The notes: generated by a model not told the origin, from the sequence alone. A stretch of 64,000 nt of DNA from Azophilus sp965214305 (GCA_965214305.1 OZ243949.1:1364001-1428000); one strand, 5' to 3'; numbered from the stretch's first letter, positions 34,167 through 43,322 are shown. Made by a program: numbers and translations.

Positions 34167-34550
34167 GGCTGCTTCCTGCATTACCGGCCAGCCGCGCGGC
34201 CCGTCGACAACATCGAGTATCAATGGAACCGCATCCGCGCCGAGGCGAGTCTGCCCGGCCTGCGGCTGCACGACCTGCGGCATAGCTGGGCGTCCACCGC
34301 CGCCATGAACGGCGTGGACATGGTGACCATCGCCAAGCTGCTCGGCCATGCGTTGGTCGAGACCACCGAGCGATACGTCCATCTGTCCGACCGGTCTGTT
34401 GCCGACGCCGCCGACCGGGTATCGAACCGTATTGGTGCGGCCCCGGCCGGAAGGGAGGAAGGCGGTGGGCGCGCATCCAGCGCCGCCCGTCCGGCCCAGG
34501 CCGGACCTGAGAACCAGACCAAGGGAGCCATCGGTTATGTCCGCATTTGA
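34167..34550 (+). pseudogene. Tyrosine recombinase (integrase), C-terminal remnant
   Basis: In frame through 34305, the sequence reads WNRIRAEASLPGLRLHDLRH then LLGHALVETTERYVHLSD: the C-terminal catalytic box of a phage-type tyrosine recombinase, with the R of HDLRH, the H/W-like GH box and the nucleophilic Tyr (RYVHL). The N-terminal and core-binding domains are missing, so it is a broken gene. The tail extends over a low-complexity end into the next integrase gene's start. Confidence 0.8.
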
Positions 34551-34899
34551 CCTCACCCCGCGCCTTGCCCGCGAGGCCAAGTCCAACGGCAAGGACACCA
34601 TCCTGTTCGACAAGGCGCTGCCCGGCTTCGGGCTCCGCATCCATCCGTCGGGCCGCAAGGTCTGGATCGTACAGGCCCGCATCGAGGTACGGAGCCGCCG
34701 CATCGTCATCGGACGGCACGGCGAGATCGAGCTTGCCGAGGCCCGCCGCCGCGCCCGCGACATGCTTGCGCGCATCCGCGCGGGCGACATCTTTGTCCGT
34801 TATTCCGTGTACGCGGGATGCTTCCTTGGGTATCCGACATTGTGGGTTGACTACAGCGTTCATGGTCTTGCCATTCAGGCTATTGGGGTTTTCCCGTAG
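34537..34899 (+). pseudogene. Second integrase, N-terminal arm-binding fragment
   Basis: From the ATG at 34537: LTPRLAREAKSNGKDTILF and LPGFGLRIHPSGRKVWIVQA, the arm-type DNA-binding domain (DUF4102) of tyrosine recombinases. Homology stops near 34790; the remaining codons read antisense to an exonuclease fragment. The gene was evidently cut by recombination. It overlaps the tail of the preceding integrase remnant, as in tandem recombinase modules. Confidence 0.75.
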
Positions 34900-34983
34900 A
34901 TCTCTGAAATTTGCATGTATAAGCGCGACAGAAACAATTCTGTCTGTCTTCGGATCAAGGCCCGTTGTTTCAACATCAACCAC
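34790..34983 (-). pseudogene. DnaQ-like exonuclease, N-terminal fragment
   Basis: Reading the minus strand from a GTG at 34983 gives VVDVETTGLDPKTDRIVSVA, the ExoI motif (DxE) of DEDD exonucleases, and later RVHGITDKDV, the expected following segment. Homology ends at the junction with the integrase near 34790, so only about 65 residues of the nuclease remain. A TAA lies just before the GTG, so the original start may also be lost. Confidence 0.75.
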
Positions 34984-35082
34984 AACCGCTTAGTCAAATC
35001 CGGTAAGCATTGTCATTTGTGTCTGGTCCTAATGTGAAGTGCTGTCGGTCGATTGATTTTGCAGAGGAGTGAATGTCTCTTG

Positions 35083-35982
35083 TCAGGATGGGGGAGACTG
35101 TGCAGCAATGTCCATGAGTTCGGAAAAGTCCCTTTCCGAGAGTATTTGAATTTCGGAACCCTTCGAAATCAAGGCTTCTACCTTCCGATGTTTGCTGCTT
35201 TTTTCGTAGCCATTTAGCTTATTGCCATCCTGAATACCCACGACAAGCATCGTAACTTTTTTGCTGGCGTTGTTTACCACGTCGCATCCCGCGGTCGCGG
35301 CCATGTCTGCTGCTTGCCTTCGTGGAAGGCTAAGCGCGCCTGTGAATAGAATCGTTTCTCCGTATAGGGCTCCTTCCAAATTTCCTTCTCGCTTAACTGA
35401 TGCTGCTGCACTGGAGGACGACGCGGATGACGAAGGGAATATTGGACGCTCAACCCGACGCAACCAACCCTCAATGTCGGTCTCCGTCGAATTGCAAGCG
35501 TGGAGGACTATCTCGGCAGCGGCCCTAGCATCTTCAAGCGCGTCGTGATGGGTGAATGAGATGCCGAGGTCTTTGGCAATGTTCTTGAGACCGTAACCGC
35601 TTCGACCGTAACTCTCAGGCCAAGCCCGACGGGCGATCTTGGCACTGTCGAGCCAAGTGACCTGGAGTTGCTCAAGGTCGTACCTCGTCATCGCCCGTTC
35701 AAATGCAACTCGATCAAACGAGGTGTGGCTGACTAAGACGGTTTCGCGCAGCCGAACGCGCAATTCGTCACGAACGTCGGAAAGGGTAGGACTATGGCTC
35801 ACGGTGCTTTCGTCGATTCCATGAAGCGAAATATTCCATGGATCGAACCAGTCCTCTGGGTTCACCAAGGTTTGCCACTGATCTTCGATTTGGCCGTCCC
35901 GAATGTGCACGATGCCGATTTGGCAGATACTCGCCCGATCAGCGTTGGCGGTTTCTACGTCAATGGAGTTGAACGTCACCAT
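35083..35982 (-). CDS. DEDDh exonuclease with C-terminal BRCT domain
   Basis: 299 residues. The N-terminal half is a DnaQ-like 3'-5' exonuclease: SIDVETANADRASICQIGIV (D8, E10), LVSHTSFDRVAFERAM with the second Asp, and THHDALEDARAAAEIVLHA with the catalytic His and last Asp. A Ser/Ala-rich linker precedes a BRCT domain (LYGETILFTGALSLPRRQAADMAA; VVNNASKKVTMLVVG), as in bacterial exonuclease-BRCT fusions and the NAD-ligase C-terminus. It may act in DNA repair; it is probably part of a mobile region. Confidence 0.88.
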   Translation of the reverse strand: MVTFNSIDVETANADRASICQIGIVHIRDGQIEDQWQTLVNPEDWFDPWNISLHGIDESTVSHSPTLSDVRDELRVRLRETVLVSHTSFDRVAFERAMTRYDLEQLQVTWLDSAKIARRAWPESYGRSGYGLKNIAKDLGISFTHHDALEDARAAAEIVLHACNSTETDIEGWLRRVERPIFPSSSASSSSAAASVKREGNLEGALYGETILFTGALSLPRRQAADMAATAGCDVVNNASKKVTMLVVGIQDGNKLNGYEKSSKHRKVEALISKGSEIQILSERDFSELMDIAAQSPPS

Positions 35983-36097
35983 GCGCGCGTATTTCCTCTA
36001 TCTCAAGCAAACGACCGGTTCGATTTTGTCACCCGACGTGCGTAGGTCAATGCCGGCTGGCTCAGCCTACCGGCCCACAGACGATCAAGAGGTCGGA

Positions 36098-36412
36098 TCA
36101 TGCATGCAGCGCGCCCGTGCGCCGTTCGGCGGCGATCCTCTCCCGGCGCGCCTGCGCAAGCTCGTAGCTCGCCTGCATGCGCATCCAGTGTTCGGCAGTG
36201 CCCCAGCCGACATCCTCCAGCGCCAACGCCATGTTCGCCGACACCCCCGCCTTGCCGTTCAGCAGGCGCGACAGCGTTCCGCGCTCGCACCCGAGACGCG
36301 CCGCCGTCTCGGTCACGTTCCAGCCCACATCGTCCATGCTTTCGCGGATGAGTTCGCCCAGGTGCGGCGGGTTGCGCATCGGGCCGACGCGATCGCTCGC
36401 AATGTCGTTCAT
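36098..36412 (-). CDS. higA: HigA-type antitoxin (XRE family)
   Basis: About 104 residues from the ATG at 36412. MRNPPHLGELIRESMDDVGW followed by ETAARLGCERGTLSRLLNGK is the HigA helix-turn-helix with its conserved N-terminal NPPHxGE. HigA binds and silences the HigB toxin and represses the operon. The preceding toxin gene seems truncated, so this antitoxin may be orphaned. Confidence 0.88.
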   Translation of the reverse strand: MNDIASDRVGPMRNPPHLGELIRESMDDVGWNVTETAARLGCERGTLSRLLNGKAGVSANMALALEDVGWGTAEHWMRMQASYELAQARRERIAAERRTGALHA

Positions 36413-36431
36413 GGTCAGTGCTCCCATTCGG

Positions 36432-36680
36432 TCAGTGGTAGTCGATCAGGTCCACGTCCACGGCCTCGCCGTCTTCGAAGCGGAACACCACGCGCCAGTT
36501 GCCGGAGACGCGGACGCTCCACTGGCCCGCGCGGTCGCCCTTGAGGGGATGCAGCCGGAAGCCTGGCGCGTCGGCGCTGCCCGGATGCGTCGCCTCTTGC
36601 AGCCGGAACAGGATACGCCGAAGCCACCACCGAAAATTCCGCAACTCGTTGCGTCCATGCCTACAGAGCGCGTGCTGCAT
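36432..36680 (-). pseudogene. higB: HigB-type toxin, N-terminus replaced
   Basis: The C-terminal ~60 residues are HigB/RelE-like: LHPLKGDRAGQWSVRVSGNW then RVVFRFEDGEAVDVDLIDYH, with basic residues of the mRNA-cleaving fold. The first ~20 residues of the frame do not resemble HigB and lie antisense to a Fic-family fragment, so a recombination junction near 36610-36690 removed the native N-terminus. Toxicity is doubtful. Confidence 0.75.
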
Positions 36681-36689
36681 TGCCTAGAA

Positions 36690-37208
36690 GCTACCGCACG
36701 GGCGCTATTCTATTGGTCGATGGCTCGCTCCGGCTACTGGCTCACTCAATACCTGACGATCTCTTCAGTCATTCGCCAAGCACCAGCAGGGTATGTGCGC
36801 GCGTATGTACATTCCGAAACCGACGATAGTGACATTACTTACTTCGTTTACTACAACCTACAGGTCATGCGAGAAGCGGTCAGCAATCTGCACTCGTATC
36901 TCGCCAGCAAGAGCCGAGATATGGAGAGGCTCTGGAACGTTCTGAGCACAGCCGACTCTAAGCTTTTCTTGAATCACCGTCAGGTTGCGCTACTCGGACA
37001 CTTGCTCAAGAACCCAGATCAGGCGTATGCGATTGCAAGTCACCAAAGATCCCACAATGTCACCTATCAGACGGCGAGAACCGATCTTATCGGGCTCACC
37101 GAAAGCGGGTTCTTGCAAGCGAGCAAGCGCGGAAGAAAACTCGTCTACCGAAAGAGTTCGGAATTTGAATCGAAATTAGAATCAATTGAACGCGGGGTAG
37201 CACAGTAA
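36690..37208 (+). pseudogene. Fic family protein, C-terminal fragment
   Basis: The plus frame reads TARALFYWSMARSGYWLTQY then DDSDITYFVYYNLQVMREAV, which in Fic proteins directly follows the HPFxxGNGRxxR AMPylation motif. Here the motif itself is missing; the sequence before ARALFYW is unrelated. A winged-helix tail follows (AIASHQRSHNVTYQTARTDL). The gene was cut at the active site by the junction with higB, so it should be inactive. Confidence 0.75.
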
Positions 37209-37209
37209 T

Positions 37210-37248
37210 CCGTGAAATCTCGAATAATGACTTCGAGATTTCACGGAC
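37210..37248. repeat. Perfect 15-bp inverted repeat (hairpin)
   Basis: TCCGTGAAATCTCGA, a nine-base spacer, then its exact complement. It lies directly after the Fic fragment stop. There is no U-tract, so it may be a protein-binding or recombination site, not a simple terminator. Confidence 0.8.
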
Positions 37249-37389
37249 GAAGGGGCTGAAGAACTACCGATTCAAAGGAATTCCTCAAGTACCTTCACAA
37301 GCCGTTCAAGAGACACGGCCTCGGAAGTCTCGGCATGACCCAATCCGCGCGTGAGCACAAACCGCCGCCGCCCTTCCCTAGTCTTCTCC

Positions 37390-38382
37390 TCACTCCAGCG
37401 CGTATTGCCACCCAAGGGTGAGCACTTGATCGGTTTCCAGCTGGGGCCCATCCAGGTTGCGGTACAGCGGCAGCCCAAACTCGATACCGAGCCGGTGCCC
37501 GCCGAGCAGGACATTAAGGCCGGCGATGGCCTCAAGACGCCTGCCGGCGCGCCGATGCGGATCGACCGTCGGCACCATCGCCGCCGCCAACGGGCCGACG
37601 AATCTGGGGTCGGCGCCACGGATGTTGCCCCAGGCGCTGTATCGGGCGCGCAGAGACAGGGATATTTCCGGCCGCGGCAGCCAAGCCCCCCAAGCCGTCG
37701 CCTCAAAGCGATCGCCGAGCCGATAATCGTGCTCGTTGTCGTGCAACCGAACCAGGCCGCGCAATTGGGTGCCGAAGGAACCGCCGGGGAGTTGCCGATT
37801 CCAGGTAGCCGAGGCCACCGCCGACCAGGAACCGGAGCCGATTTGCATAGGATAGGGCAACACCGTCTCGCCCATCGGCGTAACATCTCTGTGGCTGGTT
37901 TTCCCGGTCGGGGCGAGGATGCCGACGCTGGCGGTGCCGTTGCCGATCATCGGCAATAACGCCGACAGACCCAGGTCGCCAAAGCCGTTTGAGGCGGTCT
38001 CGAATTGCCCGCCCATGGCGGTTACATGATCCATTGCCATTTCGGAGTAGACGGGCACCATCGCCATCAGGGTGAGCGAGTCCGAAGGCGCGTACATGGC
38101 ACCGAGCATGTGCATGGTCATCGTCATCTTTTCCGGGGCGATTCGGTAGGCACCGCTGCCGTTGCGCAAAACCTGACTGAGCGACAGGCCGCTGCTGCCG
38201 TCGCGGTTGCCTGCCATGGTCATCAGCATGGCGCGGTAGGAGAACATCCATTCGCCTTTGTTATGTCGGTGGTCGGCCATCACGCCAATGGGGGCGTGGT
38301 CGTCCGCTCGGTGGATGTCGGTTATGCCCTGCACGGGCAACAGCATGCAGGCGACCAGGGCCGCGCACGTCAATCTATTCAC
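37390..38382 (-). CDS. Outer-membrane-type protein of the Phenol_MetA_deg (transporter) family
   Basis: About 330 residues from a GTG at 38382, six bases after AGGAG. An N-terminal signal (LTCAALVACMLLPVQG) precedes a His/Met-rich segment (ADHRHNKGEWMFSYRAMLM) and alternating beta strands (YSEMAMDHVTAMGGQF, GLSALLPMIGNG). This resembles proteins annotated as putative transporters next to metal or solvent genes. The substrate is unknown; the many Met and His residues may point to copper. Confidence 0.75.
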   Translation of the reverse strand: MNRLTCAALVACMLLPVQGITDIHRADDHAPIGVMADHRHNKGEWMFSYRAMLMTMAGNRDGSSGLSLSQVLRNGSGAYRIAPEKMTMTMHMLGAMYAPSDSLTLMAMVPVYSEMAMDHVTAMGGQFETASNGFGDLGLSALLPMIGNGTASVGILAPTGKTSHRDVTPMGETVLPYPMQIGSGSWSAVASATWNRQLPGGSFGTQLRGLVRLHDNEHDYRLGDRFEATAWGAWLPRPEISLSLRARYSAWGNIRGADPRFVGPLAAAMVPTVDPHRRAGRRLEAIAGLNVLLGGHRLGIEFGLPLYRNLDGPQLETDQVLTLGWQYALE

Positions 38383-38781
38383 TTGGCACTCCTGTAAGTG
38401 TGGTCTTAAGTTGTCGAGAACGGTGCCGTGCCCACGATGGCCGCTGTGGTCTTCGGGGAAAACCGCATTGAGTGGGCCAGGGAGGATACCGCCGAAGACG
38501 ATGGCCGCCAAGGTTGGGCAAAAATTGCGCCGGTGGTGCGGGTTGCAGCCGCATCATGGACTCAGGCTATACAGTGAGTGGGACAAACGCGCTGCACAAA
38601 GGCGGTCGCAAAAACCATCATTGGAGTCTGTACGCTGATCGGTGTTGTTTGGCAAACTGTGCGCACCAGACGGGCGCGGTGCCTAAGCGGATTGCCGCTA
38701 TAGGGGTCGGCGGCGCTTTGCATCCATTGCGGCCCGCGGGAAATGAATCAATAGGGAACCAAACGGGGGTTGGGCCACAGC
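38383..38781. other. Intergenic region without a supported gene
   Basis: About 400 bases between divergent genes. A minus frame (TLAAIVFGGILPGPLNAVFP) is open but has no standard start or known family. Confidence 0.5.
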
Positions 38782-40113
38782 ATGGATCTCACTGCGCATT
38801 GGGTCGGCATCGCCTGTATTGTCGTCTTTGTCCTCTCGTATTCCCTCGTCATAGCCGAAGAGTTCACGCATTTGCGTAAATCGGTACCGGTCATGCTCGG
38901 TGCCGGGATTATTTGGACACTGATCGCGGCGGAGTACGCCGGTGGTGAAATGACCCACGCATCCGAGGAAGCGGTGCGACACTTCCTCATTGAATTCGGC
39001 GAGTTATTCCTGTTTCTCCTGTGCGCCATGACCTACGTTAACGCCATGACCGAGCGGCGGGTGTTCGACGCCTTACGCTCCTGGCTGGTGCGACGCGGGT
39101 TCAACTTCCGGCAGCTGTTTTGGATTACCGGTGTCCTGAGCTTTTTCCTGTCTCCCATCATCGACAATCTCACCACCGCGCTCGTCATGTGTGCCGTGGT
39201 CATGGCGGTGGGCCGCGACAATCCGCGCTTTATCGGCACGGGTTGCGTGAACATAGTGGTAGCGGCCAATGCGGGCGGCGCGTTCAGCCCCTTCGGCGAC
39301 ATCACGACCCTGATGGTGTGGCAGCGGGGCATCCTCGATTTTTGGACCTTCTTCGCGCTGTTCGTGCCCTCGGTGGTCAACTACATTATTCCCGCCGTTA
39401 TCATGTCGTTGTTCGTCGAGAACCTGAAGCCGGAGGTGGACGACGAGGTCGTGGTCATGCGGCGCGGCGCCAAGCGCATCATGTTCCTGTTTGGATGCAC
39501 GATCGCGACCGCCGTATCCTTCCACAATTTCCTGCACCTGCCGCCGTTTCTCGGCATGATGACCGGATTGGCCTACTTGAAAATCTTCGGCCATTATCTG
39601 GCCAAGACCAACCCTACTGCCGCCGCCAACCCGAAAGGCGATCAGGCGGGCGACGTTCAACCCTTCAACAGCTTTCGCGAGGTGGCCCGTGCCGAGTGGG
39701 ATACGCTGCTCTTCTTCTTTGGCGTCATCATGTGTGTCGGTGGTTTGGGGTTCGTCGGCTACCTCGAATTGGTTTCCCAGTACATGTACGGCGAACTTGG
39801 GCCCACCTTTGCCAACGCCATGGTGGGCATTCTCTCCGCTATCGTGGACAACATCCCGGTCATGGTGGCGGTGCTGCAAATGAACCCGGCGATGGATGTT
39901 ACCCAGTGGCTGCTCGTCACCCTCACCGCCGGTGTTGGTGGCAGCATGCTATCGATTGGTTCGGCGGCGGGTGTTGCGCTGATGGGGCAGGCCCGGGGTT
40001 TTTACACCTTCTTCGGCCATCTGAAGTGGGCATTGGTTATTGCGCTGGGTTATTTCGCCAGCATCTGGGTGCATCTGATGTGGAATGCGCATTACGATGG
40101 AATAATGCCCTAA
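38782..40113 (+). CDS. nhaD: Sodium/proton antiporter, NhaD family
   Basis: 443 residues with about 11-12 hydrophobic segments. Family features: ITGVLSFFLSPIIDNLTTAL and GGAFSPFGDITTLMVWQRGI carry the conserved Asp and polar residues, and AIVDNIPVMVAVLQM is the second inverted repeat. It exchanges external protons for internal Na+ in sodium-rich habitats. The ATG at 38782 is preferred; a TTG at 38770 would add four residues. Confidence 0.92.
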   Translation: MDLTAHWVGIACIVVFVLSYSLVIAEEFTHLRKSVPVMLGAGIIWTLIAAEYAGGEMTHASEEAVRHFLIEFGELFLFLLCAMTYVNAMTERRVFDALRSWLVRRGFNFRQLFWITGVLSFFLSPIIDNLTTALVMCAVVMAVGRDNPRFIGTGCVNIVVAANAGGAFSPFGDITTLMVWQRGILDFWTFFALFVPSVVNYIIPAVIMSLFVENLKPEVDDEVVVMRRGAKRIMFLFGCTIATAVSFHNFLHLPPFLGMMTGLAYLKIFGHYLAKTNPTAAANPKGDQAGDVQPFNSFREVARAEWDTLLFFFGVIMCVGGLGFVGYLELVSQYMYGELGPTFANAMVGILSAIVDNIPVMVAVLQMNPAMDVTQWLLVTLTAGVGGSMLSIGSAAGVALMGQARGFYTFFGHLKWALVIALGYFASIWVHLMWNAHYDGIMP

Positions 40114-40170
40114 GCCGCTTTCCTACAGCGCAGGCGCCTGGAATACGGCACTTTTGCGGAAACGGATGGC

Positions 40171-41148
40171 ATGGATACACGCAACGGGTTTGTCGGCAGC
40201 ATCGGTAATACGCCGCTCATACGCATTCGGGGTCTAAGCGAGGCCACCGGCTGCGACATTCTTGGCAAGGCGGAGTTCCTGAATCCGGGCGGTTCGGTCA
40301 AGGATCGTGCGGCCCTTTGGATGATTCGGGAACACGAAAAGAGCGGTGCCCTGAAACCCGGCGGCACCGTCGTTGAGGGAACCGCCGGCAACACCGGTAT
40401 CGGGCTGGCTCACGTTTGCAACGAGCGCGGCTACCCCTGCGTCATCTATATGCCGGACAACCAGTCGCCGGAGAAGGTGGCGATTCTCAAGACGCTTGGC
40501 GCACAGGTGCGCGTTGTGCCGACGTTGCCGTACAAAGACCCGATGAACTACCAGAAACAGGCGGGACGCTACGCCGCATCCCTCGAAAATGCGGTTTGGG
40601 CAAATCAGTTCGATAATGTGGCGAATCGGCTTGCACATTATGAATCCACGGGCCCGGAAATCTGGACGCAGACCGGCGGCGAGATCGATGTTTTTACCTG
40701 CTCGGTCGGCACCGGCGGCACCCTGGCGGGCGTTTCGCGCTTCCTCAAGGAACAAAACCACAACACGCGAATCGTACTCGCCGACCCCCACGGCAGCGCC
40801 CTGCACAACTGGGTAACAACCGGCGAAGCGGTGATGACACCGGGGCCGTCCATTACCGAAGGCATCGGCAACAGCCGTGTTACCGATAACTTGGCGGGCA
40901 CCGAGATTGACGATGCCGTGCAGATTTCCGATCGACGCATGGTGGCAATGGTTTACAAACTGCTGCGCGAAGAGGGCTGGTTCTTCGGTTCGAGCACCGC
41001 AATCAACCTATGCGCGGCGGTCGAGATTGCCAAGTCGCTTGGCCCGGGCCATCGGCTGGTCACCGTGCTCACCGACACCGGGCACAAGTATCAGTCGAGC
41101 CTGTTCAATCAGGCATTCCTGGAAGCAAGAGGGTTGTGGCCGGATTAG
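40171..41148 (+). CDS. Cysteine synthase A-type PLP enzyme
   Basis: 325 residues. PLP lysine in FLNPGGSVKDRAALW (about residue 44), substrate loop GTAGNTGIGLAHVCNERG, phosphate-binding CSVGTGGTLAGVSRFL and C-terminal LTDTGHKYQSSLF. It makes cysteine from O-acetylserine and sulfide, or a related beta-replacement. CysK, CysM and cystathionine beta-synthase-like proteins are hard to separate; no C-terminal regulatory domain is present. Confidence 0.88.
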   Translation: MDTRNGFVGSIGNTPLIRIRGLSEATGCDILGKAEFLNPGGSVKDRAALWMIREHEKSGALKPGGTVVEGTAGNTGIGLAHVCNERGYPCVIYMPDNQSPEKVAILKTLGAQVRVVPTLPYKDPMNYQKQAGRYAASLENAVWANQFDNVANRLAHYESTGPEIWTQTGGEIDVFTCSVGTGGTLAGVSRFLKEQNHNTRIVLADPHGSALHNWVTTGEAVMTPGPSITEGIGNSRVTDNLAGTEIDDAVQISDRRMVAMVYKLLREEGWFFGSSTAINLCAAVEIAKSLGPGHRLVTVLTDTGHKYQSSLFNQAFLEARGLWPD

Positions 41149-41162
41149 CGGTCATGGGCTAG

Positions 41163-41173
41163 CAGGCTCCTAG
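41163..41173. repeat. Repeat A end at the SMP-30 gene stop
   Basis: CAGGCTCCTAG; the CTA at 41170-41172 is the stop of the minus-strand gene. Confidence 0.65.
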
Positions 41174-42039
41174 GGAATCGATACGCCTGCCGCGGGCACG
41201 GGCAATCCCGCCACCTTTGTTCTCGTGCGGTAAACCGCGCCCGCGCGATCGCTCGCGCTGCCCTGTGAGCCACTGACTATATAGAGATCCTTGAGATCGG
41301 TGCCACCGAAACAAACACTGGTACACATCGGTTCGGGAATCTCAATGAAGTCGCGCTCTTCGCCCGTCGGGCCATAAACACCCACCCCATTGCCGCCGGC
41401 CAGCGCCACCCAAACGGCACCGTCCTCAGACACCACCAAACCGTCCGGTGAACCGCGTCTGGTTTTCATAAACGGCCGTTTTTCGCCGAGTGAGCCATCC
41501 GCTCTTACGTCGTAACGAAAAACCGTCTGTCGCAGCGAATCCGAGTGATAGAGCGATTCACCACCCGGTGCAAAACCCAAGCCGTTGGTGAGTTGGACAT
41601 CGGTGCCCACCAAGCGTCCGCAACCGTCGAGATCAATCAAATAGAGAGCGCCCGCCCGCGGCCCCCGCCCATCGTCGAAGACCGGGCTTGCGCCCAGGCT
41701 ACCGGCGTAGATGCGCCCTCGGCCATCGATGGTTATGTCGTTATAGCCAACGATACCGGCCGCCTCGTCCCGGTCCAGCAAAGTCACCGTCGCGCTGCCA
41801 TCAAAGGGTTTAAAGGCAATGTTGCGGCCGCTGACCACCAAGCCGCCCGCTCTGTGCAGCGCCATACCCCCGATGCCGCGTCGGTGCTCAAAGAGCGTCG
41901 AAACCCGTCCATCCGCGGCAAGGCAGAAAACACCGCCGAACAGCACATCGCTGAACAACAGCCCGCGTTCCGGGTCCCAAACCGGCCCCTCGACGAGACC
42001 ATAACCCGCTGCCAATTGCTCCAATGTTACTTCCTCCAA
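41170..42039 (-). CDS. SMP-30/gluconolactonase family protein
   Basis: 289 residues, a six-bladed beta-propeller. Metal ligands: E17-18 in GLVEGPVWDP, the Asn in QLTNGLGFAPGGE and the Asp in RRGSPDGLVVSED. Such enzymes hydrolyse sugar lactones or related esters with Ca2+ or Zn2+. No signal peptide, so cytoplasmic. Neighbours give no substrate hint. Confidence 0.87.
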   Translation of the reverse strand: MEEVTLEQLAAGYGLVEGPVWDPERGLLFSDVLFGGVFCLAADGRVSTLFEHRRGIGGMALHRAGGLVVSGRNIAFKPFDGSATVTLLDRDEAAGIVGYNDITIDGRGRIYAGSLGASPVFDDGRGPRAGALYLIDLDGCGRLVGTDVQLTNGLGFAPGGESLYHSDSLRQTVFRYDVRADGSLGEKRPFMKTRRGSPDGLVVSEDGAVWVALAGGNGVGVYGPTGEERDFIEIPEPMCTSVCFGGTDLKDLYIVSGSQGSASDRAGAVYRTRTKVAGLPVPAAGVSIP

Positions 42040-42123
42040 AACTGGCCATCGTCTAAAATTTCGGGCGACTTATCGCCAAATCCAGCGAGGCGCGGATTCC
42101 CGGCCCGAATATCTCACCAACTC

Positions 42124-42172
42124 TCTTACAAGCGAGGGGCGACCCCTCGCGCTCCCCGGCCGAGGGGCTCCA
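42124..42172. repeat. Intergenic relative of the waaC 42-bp repeat
   Basis: GCGAGGGGCGACCCCTCGCG then CTCCCCGGCCGAGGGGCTCC is the inverted complement of a waaC repeat unit. It is preceded by ATCTCACCAACT, which also precedes the waaC array (ATCTCACCAACC). Confidence 0.7.
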
Positions 42173-42173
42173 G

Positions 42174-42611
42174 TTACGGCACCTCGCCTCGAACATAGTG
42201 TTCGAGGTTTTCGATGGTGGTTGCCTGCTCGTCTATGATCGCCGAGAACAGGTCGCGCAGGCTGAGCATGCCGGTCACCGCGTCGCCATCAATGATCGGC
42301 AGGTGGCGGATGTGGTGTTCCTTCATCAGGCCGACGCAGGCTTGGACGCTGTGTTCCGAGGTCGCGGAGATAACAGACGATGTCATGATTTCCGAAACCA
42401 GCGCCTGCTTCGACGACTTATCTTTGAGAATCACTTTGCGGGTGTAATCCCGTTCCGAAATGATGCCCACCGGATGCCCCTCATGCATCACCAGCAAGGC
42501 ACCCACCTCCTTTTCGGCCATCATCGCAATAGCGTTGTACACCGTATCCTCGGGGTTGACGCTGAAAATACCCCCGCCCTTGGACTTCAAGATGCTCTGT
42601 ACCGTCGACAT
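42174..42611 (-). CDS. Two-CBS-domain protein
   Basis: 145 residues formed almost wholly by a CBS pair: IFSVNPEDTVYNAIAMMAEK with ALLVMHEGHPVGIISERDYT, then SVQACVGLMKEHHIRHLPII and DAVTGMLSLRDLFSAIID. Such Bateman modules bind adenine nucleotides and act as energy sensors for partners. No partner is adjacent; fur is divergent. Confidence 0.9.
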   Translation of the reverse strand: MSTVQSILKSKGGGIFSVNPEDTVYNAIAMMAEKEVGALLVMHEGHPVGIISERDYTRKVILKDKSSKQALVSEIMTSSVISATSEHSVQACVGLMKEHHIRHLPIIDGDAVTGMLSLRDLFSAIIDEQATTIENLEHYVRGEVP

Positions 42612-42861
42612 GCCGTCCTCCCGTTAAAGGCCCATCTTCACATTTGCGCTGAGTTTAGCAAGCGAACAACCGCCCTGCGCGAGGTTTCACTGCGGCTGCT
42701 GCGGCATCTGGCATCTTCCGTTCATCACTAACAATACCATGACACCGATATTCTGACCGTGCGCGTTGAAGCCAGGAGCCGCAGACCGCTCTGAGATGAT
42801 TTGGCGATACATTGGCGCTCAAGGTGGACGCAGGGCGGCGCATCGGCTAAGTTGCCTTTCC

Positions 42862-43263
42862 ATGAGCGGAGCTGATCTAAAACGAGCCGGACTGAAGGTA
42901 ACGTTGCCGCGGCTTAAGGTGCTTGAGGTGCTAAGCAGCGCCGAGCCGCATCATATGAGTGCCGAAGACGTCTACAAACACCTCATCGATCAGGACGAGG
43001 CCGTGGGCTTGGCGACCGTTTATCGCGTGCTCACCCAATTCGAGGCGGCCGGAATTGTCGAGCGCCACAATTTCGACGATGGCCATAGCGTCTACGAGCT
43101 TGCCGACGGAGATCATCACGATCATATGGTCGATGTGGACAGCGGCCAGGTAATGGAATTTATCAACGAACGCATCGAGACGTTGCAACAAGAGATTGCC
43201 GAGGAACACGGCTTTGAATTGGTAGACCATCAGTTGGTGCTCTACGTCCGCAAGCGGCAGTGA
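42862..43263 (+). CDS. fur: Ferric uptake regulator
   Basis: 133 residues from the ATG at 42862 (MSGADLKRAGLKVTLPRLKV); upstream in-frame codons have no homology. Winged helix (ATVYRVLTQFEAAGIVERHNF) and metal site DGDHHDHMVDVDSGQVMEFI are clear. As in Pseudomonas Fur, the CxxC pair is absent. Represses iron uptake when Fe2+ is replete; feoA and feoB follow on the same strand. Confidence 0.95.
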   Translation: MSGADLKRAGLKVTLPRLKVLEVLSSAEPHHMSAEDVYKHLIDQDEAVGLATVYRVLTQFEAAGIVERHNFDDGHSVYELADGDHHDHMVDVDSGQVMEFINERIETLQQEIAEEHGFELVDHQLVLYVRKRQ

Positions 43264-43322
43264 GCCGCATAATCGTCGGGGGGCGGCACCGCCACCGCCC
43301 AAGCCCGGGTTTCGGTGCGACC

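Noticed and set aside
38383..38511. N-terminal extension of the MetA-type protein to 38511
   Set aside because: The GTG at 38382 has AGGAG six bases upstream and is followed by a signal peptide; the extension is not signal-like.
42766..42861. Upstream extension of fur starting at 42766
   Set aside because: The 32 extra residues are not Fur-like and the ATG at 42862 gives the family N-terminus.
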